Origin: Agromyces salentinus
Lineage (GTDB): Bacteria > Actinomycetota > Actinomycetes > Actinomycetales > Microbacteriaceae
Reading direction: 5' to 3'
Length of the DNA: 64,000 nt
NCBI RefSeq assembly: GCF_009749395.1
Contig: NZ_WBIR01000007.1
Location: 124,001-188,000 of the forward strand
How positions within the stretch are numbered: position 1 is the stretch's first letter; each line of letters opens with the position of its first letter. Below, one piece after another: positions 27,858-35,179 of the stretch. The notes below the pieces were generated by a model that was not told the DNA's origin, did no database searches, and saw only the letters and a list, made by a program, of their open reading frames with translations. A program made the position numbers and the translations under genes.

Positions 27858-27875
27858 TCTCTCGAAGTCGAGAGA
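27858..27875. promoter_or_regulatory. Perfect palindrome upstream of sucC
   Basis: TCTCTCGA-AG-TCGAGAGA with 8-bp perfect arms and a 2-bp centre, 68 bp upstream of the sucC start. It shares the core TCTYGA-NN-TCGAGA with the icd upstream site at 8322-8339. Probably the operator of a dimeric repressor or activator of TCA-cycle genes. Confidence 0.72.
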
Positions 27876-27929
27876 TACGGGGCCGTCGTCCATGCTACTC
27901 CGCTTGCACTGCGCCTCAGAATCGGCGCA

Positions 27930-28211
27930 TCACGGGTTCCGAGGGCCGATACGGGCGAACTCGTCGAGCGAGAAGACGAACTCGACCGGGACCTCGAAGA
28001 ACCGCGCGATGCGCAGCGCGAGGTGGAGGCTCGGGTTGAACTCGCCCCGCTCGAGGTATCCGACGGTCTGGTAGTGCACGCCGATCGCCTCGGCGAACTC
28101 CCGGCGGGTGACGCGTCGCTCTGCGCGCAGCATGGCGACGCGATTATGGACCACGTCGGCGCGTTCGCCGCTGCGGTCGCCCGCGCGCTCGGCTCGGCCC
28201 GGGTCGGTCAT
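27930..28211 (-). CDS. XRE-family transcriptional regulator
   Basis: 93 residues. A Cro/CI-type helix-turn-helix occupies residues ~28-85: LRAERRVTRREFAEAIGVHYQTVGYLERGEFNPSLHLALRIARFFEVPVEFVF. This is the compact family found next to ABC export genes in Gram-positives. It is the third gene of an operon whose junctions are 4-bp ATGA overlaps, so it is made together with the transporter and probably feeds back on the palindrome at 30061-30082. The first ~25 residues are charged and not part of the domain. Confidence 0.9.
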   Translation of the reverse strand: MTDPGRAERAGDRSGERADVVHNRVAMLRAERRVTRREFAEAIGVHYQTVGYLERGEFNPSLHLALRIARFFEVPVEFVFSLDEFARIGPRNP

Positions 28212-29107
28212 GCGCGCTGCAGCGCGGCCTGCCGGCGCGCTTCGATGGCCGACCCGGTCTCCCGGCGTGCGACTCGATGGAGCAGCCGGGGTGCGAGCAC
28301 GAGGCCGACGATCGCCCACGCGGCGACGACTGCGAACGCGATGCCGAGCTGCCAGTCCCCTCCGGGCTCCATCGCTCCGGCCTCCGGGGGAAGAAACGCC
28401 CACCGGAAGGCCTGCCCGATCCAGAACAGCGGGGAGCCCTGTCCGATGACCTGCACCCATGCCGGCATGGAGACCAGGGGCTGCACGAGCCCGGACACGT
28501 ACGCGAGGGCGCCCACGACGAGGAAGCCCCAGCCGCCGACCGAGCGCGGGTTCTTGAAGACGGTGCCGAGCACGAAGCCGAACGTCGTGAGCGCGACCGT
28601 GCCGAGCACGAGCATGCCGAGGATCACGGCGACGCCGGCCGGGCCGACGTCGAAGGAGGAACCGAGGATGATCGCCGCGATCACGAGCGTGAGCACCATC
28701 ATCTCGACGAGTTCGCACATCGTTCGCGTGAGGAGTCCGGTCGAGTACGCGCGCAGCCCGTTGGGCAGCGAGCGGGCACGGATGAGCGTCCCGTCCTCGC
28801 GCTCCGTGACGATGACAGTCGCGAGGCCGTAGCAGGTGATGAACAGCAGCTGGATGGTGATGATGCTCGGCAGGATGAAGGAGTTCAGGGATGCACCGGG
28901 CGCGATCTCGGAATCGCGGTTCACCCACAGCACGACGCCGATGACGGCAATGCCGATGACCATGAAGGCGGTCTCGCTCGGCGTGCGCAGCGAGATCCAG
29001 TGCTCGATGAGGCCGCGGCGGACCCCCGCCCGGATGGCATTGGCATTGGCGTTCGCGGCCGACGTGGCACTCGCTTCGCCGTCGGGCCGGGCTGCTGCGG
29101 CGCTCAT
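28208..29107 (-). CDS. ABC-2-type transporter permease
   Basis: 299 residues with six membrane helices after a disordered Ala/Asn-rich N-terminus (residues 1-25, containing an NANANA stretch). It forms the membrane part of a two-component ABC-2 exporter with the ATPase encoded just upstream. The substrate is not deducible; such small drug-resistance-type exporters include antibiotic and peptide pumps. Confidence 0.9.
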   Translation of the reverse strand: MSAAAARPDGEASATSAANANANAIRAGVRRGLIEHWISLRTPSETAFMVIGIAVIGVVLWVNRDSEIAPGASLNSFILPSIITIQLLFITCYGLATVIVTEREDGTLIRARSLPNGLRAYSTGLLTRTMCELVEMMVLTLVIAAIILGSSFDVGPAGVAVILGMLVLGTVALTTFGFVLGTVFKNPRSVGGWGFLVVGALAYVSGLVQPLVSMPAWVQVIGQGSPLFWIGQAFRWAFLPPEAGAMEPGGDWQLGIAFAVVAAWAIVGLVLAPRLLHRVARRETGSAIEARRQAALQRA

Positions 29108-30021
29108 GCGGCTTCGACCTCTCCGACCGGGGTGACCGCCTCCGCTGATTCGGTGCGTGCGACCATCGCGAGGTAGGTCTCCTCGAGGGTCTGGGCACGC
29201 ACCTGCAGCTCGGTGACCTCGGTGTCGGGCCGAGCGAGCAGGTCACGGACGAACGGCACCGGGTCCGCCGCACTGTGCACGTGCCGCGCGCCGTCCTCGC
29301 GCCAGGTGATCTCGCTCATGCCCGCCACCTCTCGCGCGAGCGCCGCTGCACTGCCGTCCGCCACGATCCGGCCTCCGTCGAGGATGAGGATGCGGCCGGC
29401 GATCTTCTCGGCCTCGGCGAGGTCGTGGGTCGTCAGGAGCACGGTGGTGTCGTCGAAGTCGCTCAGCCGGTGGACGAGTTCGTGGAACTCGTGCCTGGCG
29501 ACCGGATCGAAGCCCGTCGTCGGTTCGTCGAGGAAGAGGAGGCGCGGTCGTCCGACGAGCCCTATGGCCACATCGAGACGACGCCGCTGCCCGCCGGAGA
29601 GGGTCCGGACCTGCGCCCCCGCGTGGGGGGCGAGGCCGACGAGTTCGAGGAGGTCGCCGGCACGGTACGGGCGGTCGCGATCGGATGTCGCATACGGGCC
29701 GTAGAGGGCGCCGAACTGTTCGAGCAACTGGGCCACCCGCCACCGGCCGTGGTCTCGCCACGACTGCAGCACCACGCCGACGTCAGCGCGCCAGGCATCG
29801 CCTGCGTGCGCGGGATCCTCGCCGAGCACCGTGACCTCGCCCCCCGCGCGCTGCCGAAAGCCCTCGAGGATCTCGATGGTGGTGGTCTTGCCCGCCCCGT
29901 TGGGTCCGAGCAGCGCCACCACTTCGCCCCGCTCGATGCGCAAGTCGATACCGTCGAGCACCGTTCGGCCCGAGTACTCCATTCGGAGCCCACGGACGTG
30001 GACGATCGGCTGGTCGGTCAT
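29104..30021 (-). CDS. ABC transporter ATP-binding protein (DrrA/CcmA-type)
   Basis: 305 residues. Walker A GPNGAGKTTT, Q-loop VLQSWRDH, signature LSGGQRRRLD, Walker B LLFLDEPTTGFDP, H-loop TTHD. The C-terminal ~80 residues form the extra domain typical of DrrA-type drug-efflux ATPases. It is the first gene of the efflux operon, with a palindromic operator about 40 bp upstream. Confidence 0.94.
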   Translation of the reverse strand: MTDQPIVHVRGLRMEYSGRTVLDGIDLRIERGEVVALLGPNGAGKTTTIEILEGFRQRAGGEVTVLGEDPAHAGDAWRADVGVVLQSWRDHGRWRVAQLLEQFGALYGPYATSDRDRPYRAGDLLELVGLAPHAGAQVRTLSGGQRRRLDVAIGLVGRPRLLFLDEPTTGFDPVARHEFHELVHRLSDFDDTTVLLTTHDLAEAEKIAGRILILDGGRIVADGSAAALAREVAGMSEITWREDGARHVHSAADPVPFVRDLLARPDTEVTELQVRAQTLEETYLAMVARTESAEAVTPVGEVEAA

Positions 30022-30060
30022 TCCACCGCTCCCCTCGACTGCATCGTCGGTTCACTATCA

Positions 30061-30082
30061 GATGTAGCATACATGCGACATC
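30061..30082. promoter_or_regulatory. Operator-like palindrome of XRE/ABC operon
   Basis: GATGTAGCAT-AC-ATGCGACATC: 10-bp arms with one mismatch and a 2-bp centre, in an A+T-richer island 40 bp upstream of the ABC ATPase gene. It overlaps possible -10 elements (TATGCT). Probably the site of the operon's own XRE regulator. Confidence 0.65.
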
Positions 30083-30150
30083 CGAACCGTCGAAGGCGCG
30101 CGATTGATTCGTGCGCCGGAGTGGCAGCCCGACGCGGGGGCGCCGAGAGG

Positions 30151-31242
30151 TCAGGAACCGTTTCGCAAGCCCGGCATCGCCCCGGTGGCCGGCGGCATCG
30201 GACGCACCTCGACGAAGCGCCTCGCGGCGATCACCGCAGCCAGGCCCACCCCCGCACCGAGCACCGTCTCGAGCACGCGGTCGGCGAGCAGCCCGAGCAG
30301 CGGCGCGGGCGAGGCGAGGTGCACGACGGTCAGCGCGAGCGGGGTGATGAACACGAGCGCGGCACCGTAGTGCCGGCCGACGAGCAGTTCGGCACCGAAC
30401 TGGCACACGGCGATCACGAGGATCAGCACCCAGACCGGCGGTTCGGGCCAGAGGACCAGCCCGGTGACGACGACGCCGATGAGCGTGCCGACGACGCGGT
30501 GCACCGCGCGCTGGGCGGTGTGCGCCGCGCGCGCCGGCGGGATCACGGCGACGGCACTGACGACCGCCCAGTACGGGTGTCCCATGCCGAATGCCACGGC
30601 GATGGCACCGGCGATGAGCGCGGCCGCGACGTTCTGCACCACGTTGAGCCACAGCCTCGGATCCGCCCACGCCCTCGGCCTGACCGGCGTACGGCGGGAC
30701 AGGTCGCGGAACACGGAACCGGCTCGATCCGGCGCCGCCCGTCGAAGCACCCAACCCGACATCGTGAGGAGCCACGCGAACGCCGCCGCGGCCCACGCGA
30801 CGCCCCATCGCTGCCACTGCGTGCCGTCCTCGATGGGCTGCGCAGCGCAGACGAGCAAGCCGAAGACCGCGAACAGCGGACCGGACGGTGCGACGCCGAG
30901 CAGGTTGAAGGCGAGGATCACGCTGGTGATGAGCACTGCCAGCACCAGGGCCTCCACACCGAGCGGCGCCGCGCTCGCGGCGAGCAGGATGCCGAGCCCG
31001 GTCGTGGTCAGCTGGGCGGCGGCCGCGGCGGTGACCGTGCGGATTCGCGTGCCGTAGGGTTCGCTGCGACCGAAGATCGCCGTCATCGCCCCGAAGGCGG
31101 CGTATGCGGCCCATTCGGTCCGGTCGGCGGCGACCAGGACGGCGAGCGGCACGACGGCCGCGACGGCGGCGCGGAAGGCGACCTCGATGTCGAGCGTGCG
31201 CAGCGGCCGCACCCAGCGGCCGGCGTCGCGCGCCGGGCTCAC
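30151..31242 (-). CDS. FUSC-family membrane protein (aromatic-acid exporter-like)
   Basis: 363 residues with two blocks of about five to six hydrophobic helices each. The FUSC signature segments FGMGHPYWAVVSAVAVIPPARAAHTAQRAVHRVVGTLIGV and FGRSEPYGTRIRTV are visible. Related proteins (AaeB/YccS) export hydroxylated aromatic acids or have envelope functions. The GTG start overlaps the Nudix stop by 4 bp. Substrate unknown. Confidence 0.85.
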   Translation of the reverse strand: MSPARDAGRWVRPLRTLDIEVAFRAAVAAVVPLAVLVAADRTEWAAYAAFGAMTAIFGRSEPYGTRIRTVTAAAAAQLTTTGLGILLAASAAPLGVEALVLAVLITSVILAFNLLGVAPSGPLFAVFGLLVCAAQPIEDGTQWQRWGVAWAAAAFAWLLTMSGWVLRRAAPDRAGSVFRDLSRRTPVRPRAWADPRLWLNVVQNVAAALIAGAIAVAFGMGHPYWAVVSAVAVIPPARAAHTAQRAVHRVVGTLIGVVVTGLVLWPEPPVWVLILVIAVCQFGAELLVGRHYGAALVFITPLALTVVHLASPAPLLGLLADRVLETVLGAGVGLAAVIAARRFVEVRPMPPATGAMPGLRNGS

Positions 31243-31781
31243 GACACGCGGCTCAGGTGCAACGCCGCGAACCCGAGTGCGGCGATGGTCTCGCCGTCGG
31301 TGATCCCACCGGCGCCCACCAGCCGCCACACCTCGGGCCATGCCACGGCCCGAGCCTCGCTGATGCCCTCCTCGTGCTGGGAGTGCGCAGCGGATGCCGC
31401 GACGCCGAGGCCCGTCGCGAGGAAGACGTGCTCGGGCGCCCTGGCGATGCCGTTGAGGGCGGTCATGCGACCGATCTCCCGCCATTCGGCGGCCTCGTAC
31501 CCCGTCTCCTCGAGTAGTTCCCGCTGGGCCGCGAGGAGCGGATCCTCGCCGTCGGTGCCGCCGGCCGGAACCTCGATCGACGGGCCGACGGTGTGGCGGT
31601 CGACCGTCACGAGCAGCACCTCGTCATCGTCGGTCATGGCGACGACGAAGACGGCCGGATTGCGCATCTCGACCACCCCGTAGATGCCGGGCTCGCCGTC
31701 GGGACGGATGACGTCGTCCTCGGTCACGCGGATCCACGTGTTCTCGTAGACCGTGCGGCGGTCGCGGGTCTGCCAGGTCAC
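31239..31781 (-). CDS. Nudix hydrolase (ADP-ribose pyrophosphatase-like)
   Basis: 180 residues. The Nudix helix is EDPLLAAQRELLEETGYE, with the metal-binding REL-x-EE-x-G core intact; the upstream Gly of the consensus is shifted by one residue (PAGGTDGE). The N-terminus (VYENTWIRVTEDDV and GVVEM) resembles ADP-ribose/NDP-sugar pyrophosphatases. The GTG start overlaps the pcrA stop by 4 bp. Confidence 0.88.
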   Translation of the reverse strand: MTWQTRDRRTVYENTWIRVTEDDVIRPDGEPGIYGVVEMRNPAVFVVAMTDDDEVLLVTVDRHTVGPSIEVPAGGTDGEDPLLAAQRELLEETGYEAAEWREIGRMTALNGIARAPEHVFLATGLGVAASAAHSQHEEGISEARAVAWPEVWRLVGAGGITDGETIAALGFAALHLSRVS

Positions 31782-34249
31782 AGCTTCTCGATCGGCGCGA
31801 TCTTGATGAGCAGCTTCTTCTGCCCGGCCGTGTCGAAGCTGACGTGGGCGATGCGCTTGGTGCCCTCGCCCGTGACCTGCGAGACCCGGCCCTCGCCGAA
31901 GTCGACGTGGCGGATGCGGTCGCCGGCCTCGAGGGTGAGGTCGCCGTTGTCGCGGACGGTGCCCGTCACGCGGTTGGCCCACTCGGCCTTCGGCTTGGCG
32001 GACGCCGTGACGCTGAACCGCTCGAGGTCGCGGTCGCGCGTGCCCCATGCACCGCCCTGGCCGGGCCGCGCGTTCAGGGCGCGAGGACGGGTGCCGCCTC
32101 GCGAGGTCGCCATGCCGGGCGACTGCTTCCAGTCGACGAGGTCCTCGGGGATCTCCTGCAGGTACCGGGAGGGCATCGCCACCGCGACCTCGCCGAACTG
32201 CGCGCGGCTCATGGCCAGCGAGATGTAGAGGCGCTGGCGGGCGCGCGTGATGCCGACGTAGAACAGCCGGCGCTCCTCCGCAGGACCGCCCGGCTCGGAC
32301 GCCGACATCTGGTGCGGCAGCAATCCCTCCTCGAGTCCGGTGAGGAAGACCGCGTGGTACTCGAGGCCCTTGGCGGTGTGCAGGGTCATGAGGGAGACGG
32401 TTCCGGAGGCGTCGTCGAGCTCGTCGGCCGCCGCGACGAGCGAGACCTGCGTGAGGAAGTCGACGAGCGTGGCCTGCGGGTTGTCGCGGTCGAAGTCACG
32501 GGTCTGGGCGACGAGCTCGTCGACGTTCTCGGCGCGGGTCTCGTCCTGCGGGTCCCGGCTGTTGCGCAGCGCGTCGATGAGCCCGGACTTCTCGAGCAGG
32601 AACACGAGCACGTCGGAGACCTTGGACGCGCCCTCGTTGGTGCCGGCCGCGACCCCCGCGCTCGACGGGACGAGCATGGCCGCGGCCTCGTCGAGCACCC
32701 GCGCGAGCGCCATGATGGCCCCGGTCACCTTCGGCCCGAGGCCGAGCGCGTCGGCCGAGCGCATCGCCTCGCGGAAGGAGAGACCGTTCGCCTCGGCGAA
32801 GCCGGAGAGGGCCGTCTCGGTCGCGGGGCCGATACCCCGCTTCGGGGTGTTCAGGATGCGGCGCAGGGCGAGTTCGTCGAGCGGGTTCGCCACGGAGATG
32901 AGGTACGCCATGGCGTCCTTGATCTCGGCGCGCTCGTAGAACTTCGTGCCGCCGACCACCCGGTACGGCAGCGCGGAGCGCACGAAGATCTCCTCGAGGG
33001 CGCGCGTCTGCGCGTTGGTGCGGTAGAACACGGCCATGTCGCGATAGGCCACGCCCGCCCGGTGCAGGGCCTCGATCTCGTCGGCCACGAACTGCGCCTC
33101 GTCGTGGGCCGTGTACCCCGTGTAGCCCGTGATCTTCTCGCCGTCGCCGACGGCCGTCCAGAGCTTCTTGTCCTTGCGGTCGAAGTTGTTCGAGATCACC
33201 GCGTTCGCCGCGGACAGGATGTTCTGCGTCGACCGGTAGTTCTGCTCGAGCAGGACGACCTTCGCACCGGGGAAGTCGCGCTCGAACTCCGAGATGTTGC
33301 GGATGTCGGCTCCGCGGAACGCGTAGATCGACTGGTCGGAGTCGCCGACCACGGTGAGGCTCGCGCCCGGGATGCCGCCCGAGGCGTCGGTGATGCCCCT
33401 CACGTTGAACCCGTGCTCGGACATCTCGGCGACGCGCTCGGCGGGCACCGGCTGCGTGAACTCGCGGATGAGGGAGTACTGCGCGTGGTTCGTGTCCTGG
33501 TACTCGTCGACCAGGATGTGGCGGAATCGCCGCTGGTAGAGGGAGGCGACGTTCGGGAAGGCGCGGAACAGGTAGACCGTCTCGGCGATGAGGTCGTCGA
33601 AGTCGAGCGCGCTGGCCGCCCGCAGCCGACGCGTGTACTGCCGGAAGATCTCGAGGAACATCGCCTCCTGGGGGTCGTTCATGTTCGCGTTGCGCGCGTA
33701 CGTCTCGACGTCGGAGAGCTCGTTCTTGAGCTTGGAGATCTTCGACTGCGCGCTCGCGGGCGTGAAGCCCATCGTGTCGGCGTCGAGTTCCTTGATGATG
33801 CGCTTCAGCACCGTTCGCGTGTCGGCCGAGTCGTAGATCGTGAACGTCGACGACAGCCCGATGGCCTCGGCCTCGCGCCGGAGGATGCGCACGCACGCCG
33901 AGTGGAACGTCGAGATCCACATGCCGGAGGCGCCCTCGCCGAGCAGGCTCTCGACGCGCTCGCGCATCTCGGCCGCGGCCTTGTTCGTGAACGTGATGGC
34001 GAGGATCTGGCTGGGCCAGGCCTCGCGGCTGTCGATGAGGCCGGCGATGCGGTGCGTGAGCACGCGGGTCTTGCCCGAACCGGCGCCCGCCACGATGAGC
34101 AGCGCCTGGCCGCGGTACTCGACCGCCTCGCGCTGCTCTGGATTCAGGCCTTCGGTGAAGCGGTTGCCGGATGCCGCGGGCGTGCCGGGAACAGCGGCGG
34201 GCGCCTCGCGCCAGCCGGCCGGGTCGTCGGGGTCGAGGATCAGCATCAT
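31778..34249 (-). CDS. pcrA: ATP-dependent 3'-5' DNA helicase PcrA/UvrD
   Basis: 823 residues, superfamily 1A. Motifs in order: LNPEQREAV (Q motif), GAGSGKTR (I), ITFTNKAAAEM (Ia), DEYQDTNHAQY (II), GDSDQSIYAFRGAD (III), QNYRST (IV), LMTLHTAKGLEY (V), GITRARQRLY (VI). The C-terminal ~55 residues form the Tudor-like domain (RIRHVDFGEGRVSQV), which contacts RNA polymerase in PcrA. Functions in nucleotide excision repair, removal of transcription complexes and plasmid-type replication. The first of two consecutive ATGs is given as start. Confidence 0.96.
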   Translation of the reverse strand: MMLILDPDDPAGWREAPAAVPGTPAASGNRFTEGLNPEQREAVEYRGQALLIVAGAGSGKTRVLTHRIAGLIDSREAWPSQILAITFTNKAAAEMRERVESLLGEGASGMWISTFHSACVRILRREAEAIGLSSTFTIYDSADTRTVLKRIIKELDADTMGFTPASAQSKISKLKNELSDVETYARNANMNDPQEAMFLEIFRQYTRRLRAASALDFDDLIAETVYLFRAFPNVASLYQRRFRHILVDEYQDTNHAQYSLIREFTQPVPAERVAEMSEHGFNVRGITDASGGIPGASLTVVGDSDQSIYAFRGADIRNISEFERDFPGAKVVLLEQNYRSTQNILSAANAVISNNFDRKDKKLWTAVGDGEKITGYTGYTAHDEAQFVADEIEALHRAGVAYRDMAVFYRTNAQTRALEEIFVRSALPYRVVGGTKFYERAEIKDAMAYLISVANPLDELALRRILNTPKRGIGPATETALSGFAEANGLSFREAMRSADALGLGPKVTGAIMALARVLDEAAAMLVPSSAGVAAGTNEGASKVSDVLVFLLEKSGLIDALRNSRDPQDETRAENVDELVAQTRDFDRDNPQATLVDFLTQVSLVAAADELDDASGTVSLMTLHTAKGLEYHAVFLTGLEEGLLPHQMSASEPGGPAEERRLFYVGITRARQRLYISLAMSRAQFGEVAVAMPSRYLQEIPEDLVDWKQSPGMATSRGGTRPRALNARPGQGGAWGTRDRDLERFSVTASAKPKAEWANRVTGTVRDNGDLTLEAGDRIRHVDFGEGRVSQVTGEGTKRIAHVSFDTAGQKKLLIKIAPIEKL

Positions 34250-34343
34250 GTCACCGACAAGTCTAGGCGCGGCATCCGACACCGCCCCCGCCCACCGGGT
34301 CGACGTGGACACGGGCGGACGAGGGCGGGTACGACGTCGCGGT

Positions 34344-34814
34344 CTAGGCGAACTCGACGAGCAGCTCCACCTCGACGGGCGAATCGAGCGGCAGGACGGC
34401 CACGCCGACCGCCGAGCGGGCGTGGCGCCCGGCGTCGCCGAACACCTCGCCCAGGAGCTCGGAGGCGCCGTTGATCACGCCCGGCTGCCCGGTGAACGAG
34501 GGGTCGGATGCCACGAATCCGACGACCTTCACGATGCGGGCCACGCGATCGAGGGACCCGATCTCGGCACGCACGGCCGCGAGCGCATTGAGGATGCAGG
34601 TGCGGGCATACGCCTTGGCGTCCTCGGCCGGCACGAGTCCGTGGCCGTCGCCGACCTTGCCGGTCGCGGGCAGCGCGCCCGCGGTGAAGGGCAGCTGGCC
34701 CGACGTGTGGACGTACTGGCCCGTTGCCACCGCGGGGATGTACGCCGCGACGGGGGGCGCGACATCCGGCAGCTCGATGCCGAGCTCGGCGAGGCGCGCC
34801 TCGAACCCGGCCAT
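34344..34814 (-). CDS. RidA/YjgF/Rid-family protein
   Basis: 156 residues of the Rid family, whose members hydrolyse reactive enamine/imine intermediates. The protein has the family's PVAAYIPAV, TSGQLPF and VVGFVASDPSF...VINGASELLGEVFG blocks. The catalytic Arg of RidA (in the CEVEAIA-R strand) is not obvious, the C-terminal strand reads LDSPVEVELLVEFA, so this is likely a Rid subgroup of untested activity. It overlaps the DUF4177 stop by 1 bp (TGATG). The same neighbourhood occurs around mycobacterial ponA2. Confidence 0.88.
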   Translation of the reverse strand: MAGFEARLAELGIELPDVAPPVAAYIPAVATGQYVHTSGQLPFTAGALPATGKVGDGHGLVPAEDAKAYARTCILNALAAVRAEIGSLDRVARIVKVVGFVASDPSFTGQPGVINGASELLGEVFGDAGRHARSAVGVAVLPLDSPVEVELLVEFA

Positions 34815-35047
34815 CAGGCCCGCCCCTCGCCCTCGAACGCCTTCGAGGCCTGGGCCGCTGCGGCCGCACCCGCGGACGCCGCGGCGGAGGCCGAGTCGCC
34901 GGCGGGGCGTTTCAGGTAGGCGACGAGTCCGCCCTCTGGGCCCTGGACGACCTGCACGAGCTCCCACCCCTCCGATCCCCAGTTGTTCAGGATCGCCGCG
35001 GTGTTGTGGATGAGGAGCGGGGTGGTGATGTACTCCCAGGTGACCAT
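34814..35047 (-). CDS. Small DUF4177-like protein
   Basis: 77 residues: VTWEYITTPLLIHNTAAILNNWGSEGWELV is the signature of short actinobacterial DUF4177-type proteins, followed by an Ala-rich tail. Function unknown. The ATG at 35047 is preferred over the longer frame to 35122 because the conserved segment begins there. It is divergent from the PBP gene and translationally coupled to RidA (TGATG). Confidence 0.72.
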   Translation of the reverse strand: MVTWEYITTPLLIHNTAAILNNWGSEGWELVQVVQGPEGGLVAYLKRPAGDSASAAASAGAAAAAQASKAFEGEGRA

Positions 35048-35166
35048 GTGATTCTCGTCTCTGACGTCGACAGCGGCTGGTGGAACGGCGGCGGCCGACG
35101 GCTCGACTCGCTCGGGCGCCATGGGTACACCCAGCGTCCGTGCCGCGGTTTGTCAGCCTTCTCCGT

Positions 35167-35172
35167 TACGCT
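35167..35172 (+). promoter_or_regulatory. -10-like element, possible leaderless start of PBP gene
   Basis: TACGCT ends exactly 7 nt before the ATG of the PBP gene, and no Shine-Dalgarno sequence precedes that ATG. The -35 region is not convincing, so this is tentative. Confidence 0.35.
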
Positions 35173-35179
35173 CCACTAT

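Noticed and set aside
30095..30117. GGCGC/GCGCC inverted repeat between the ABC operon and the FUSC gene considered as a terminator
   Set aside because: Only a 5-bp stem with a 13-nt loop; too weak to list.
34250..34343. Possible small RNA or gene between pcrA and RidA
   Set aside because: No ORF with a ribosome-binding site and no stable hairpin with a terminator-like end was seen.
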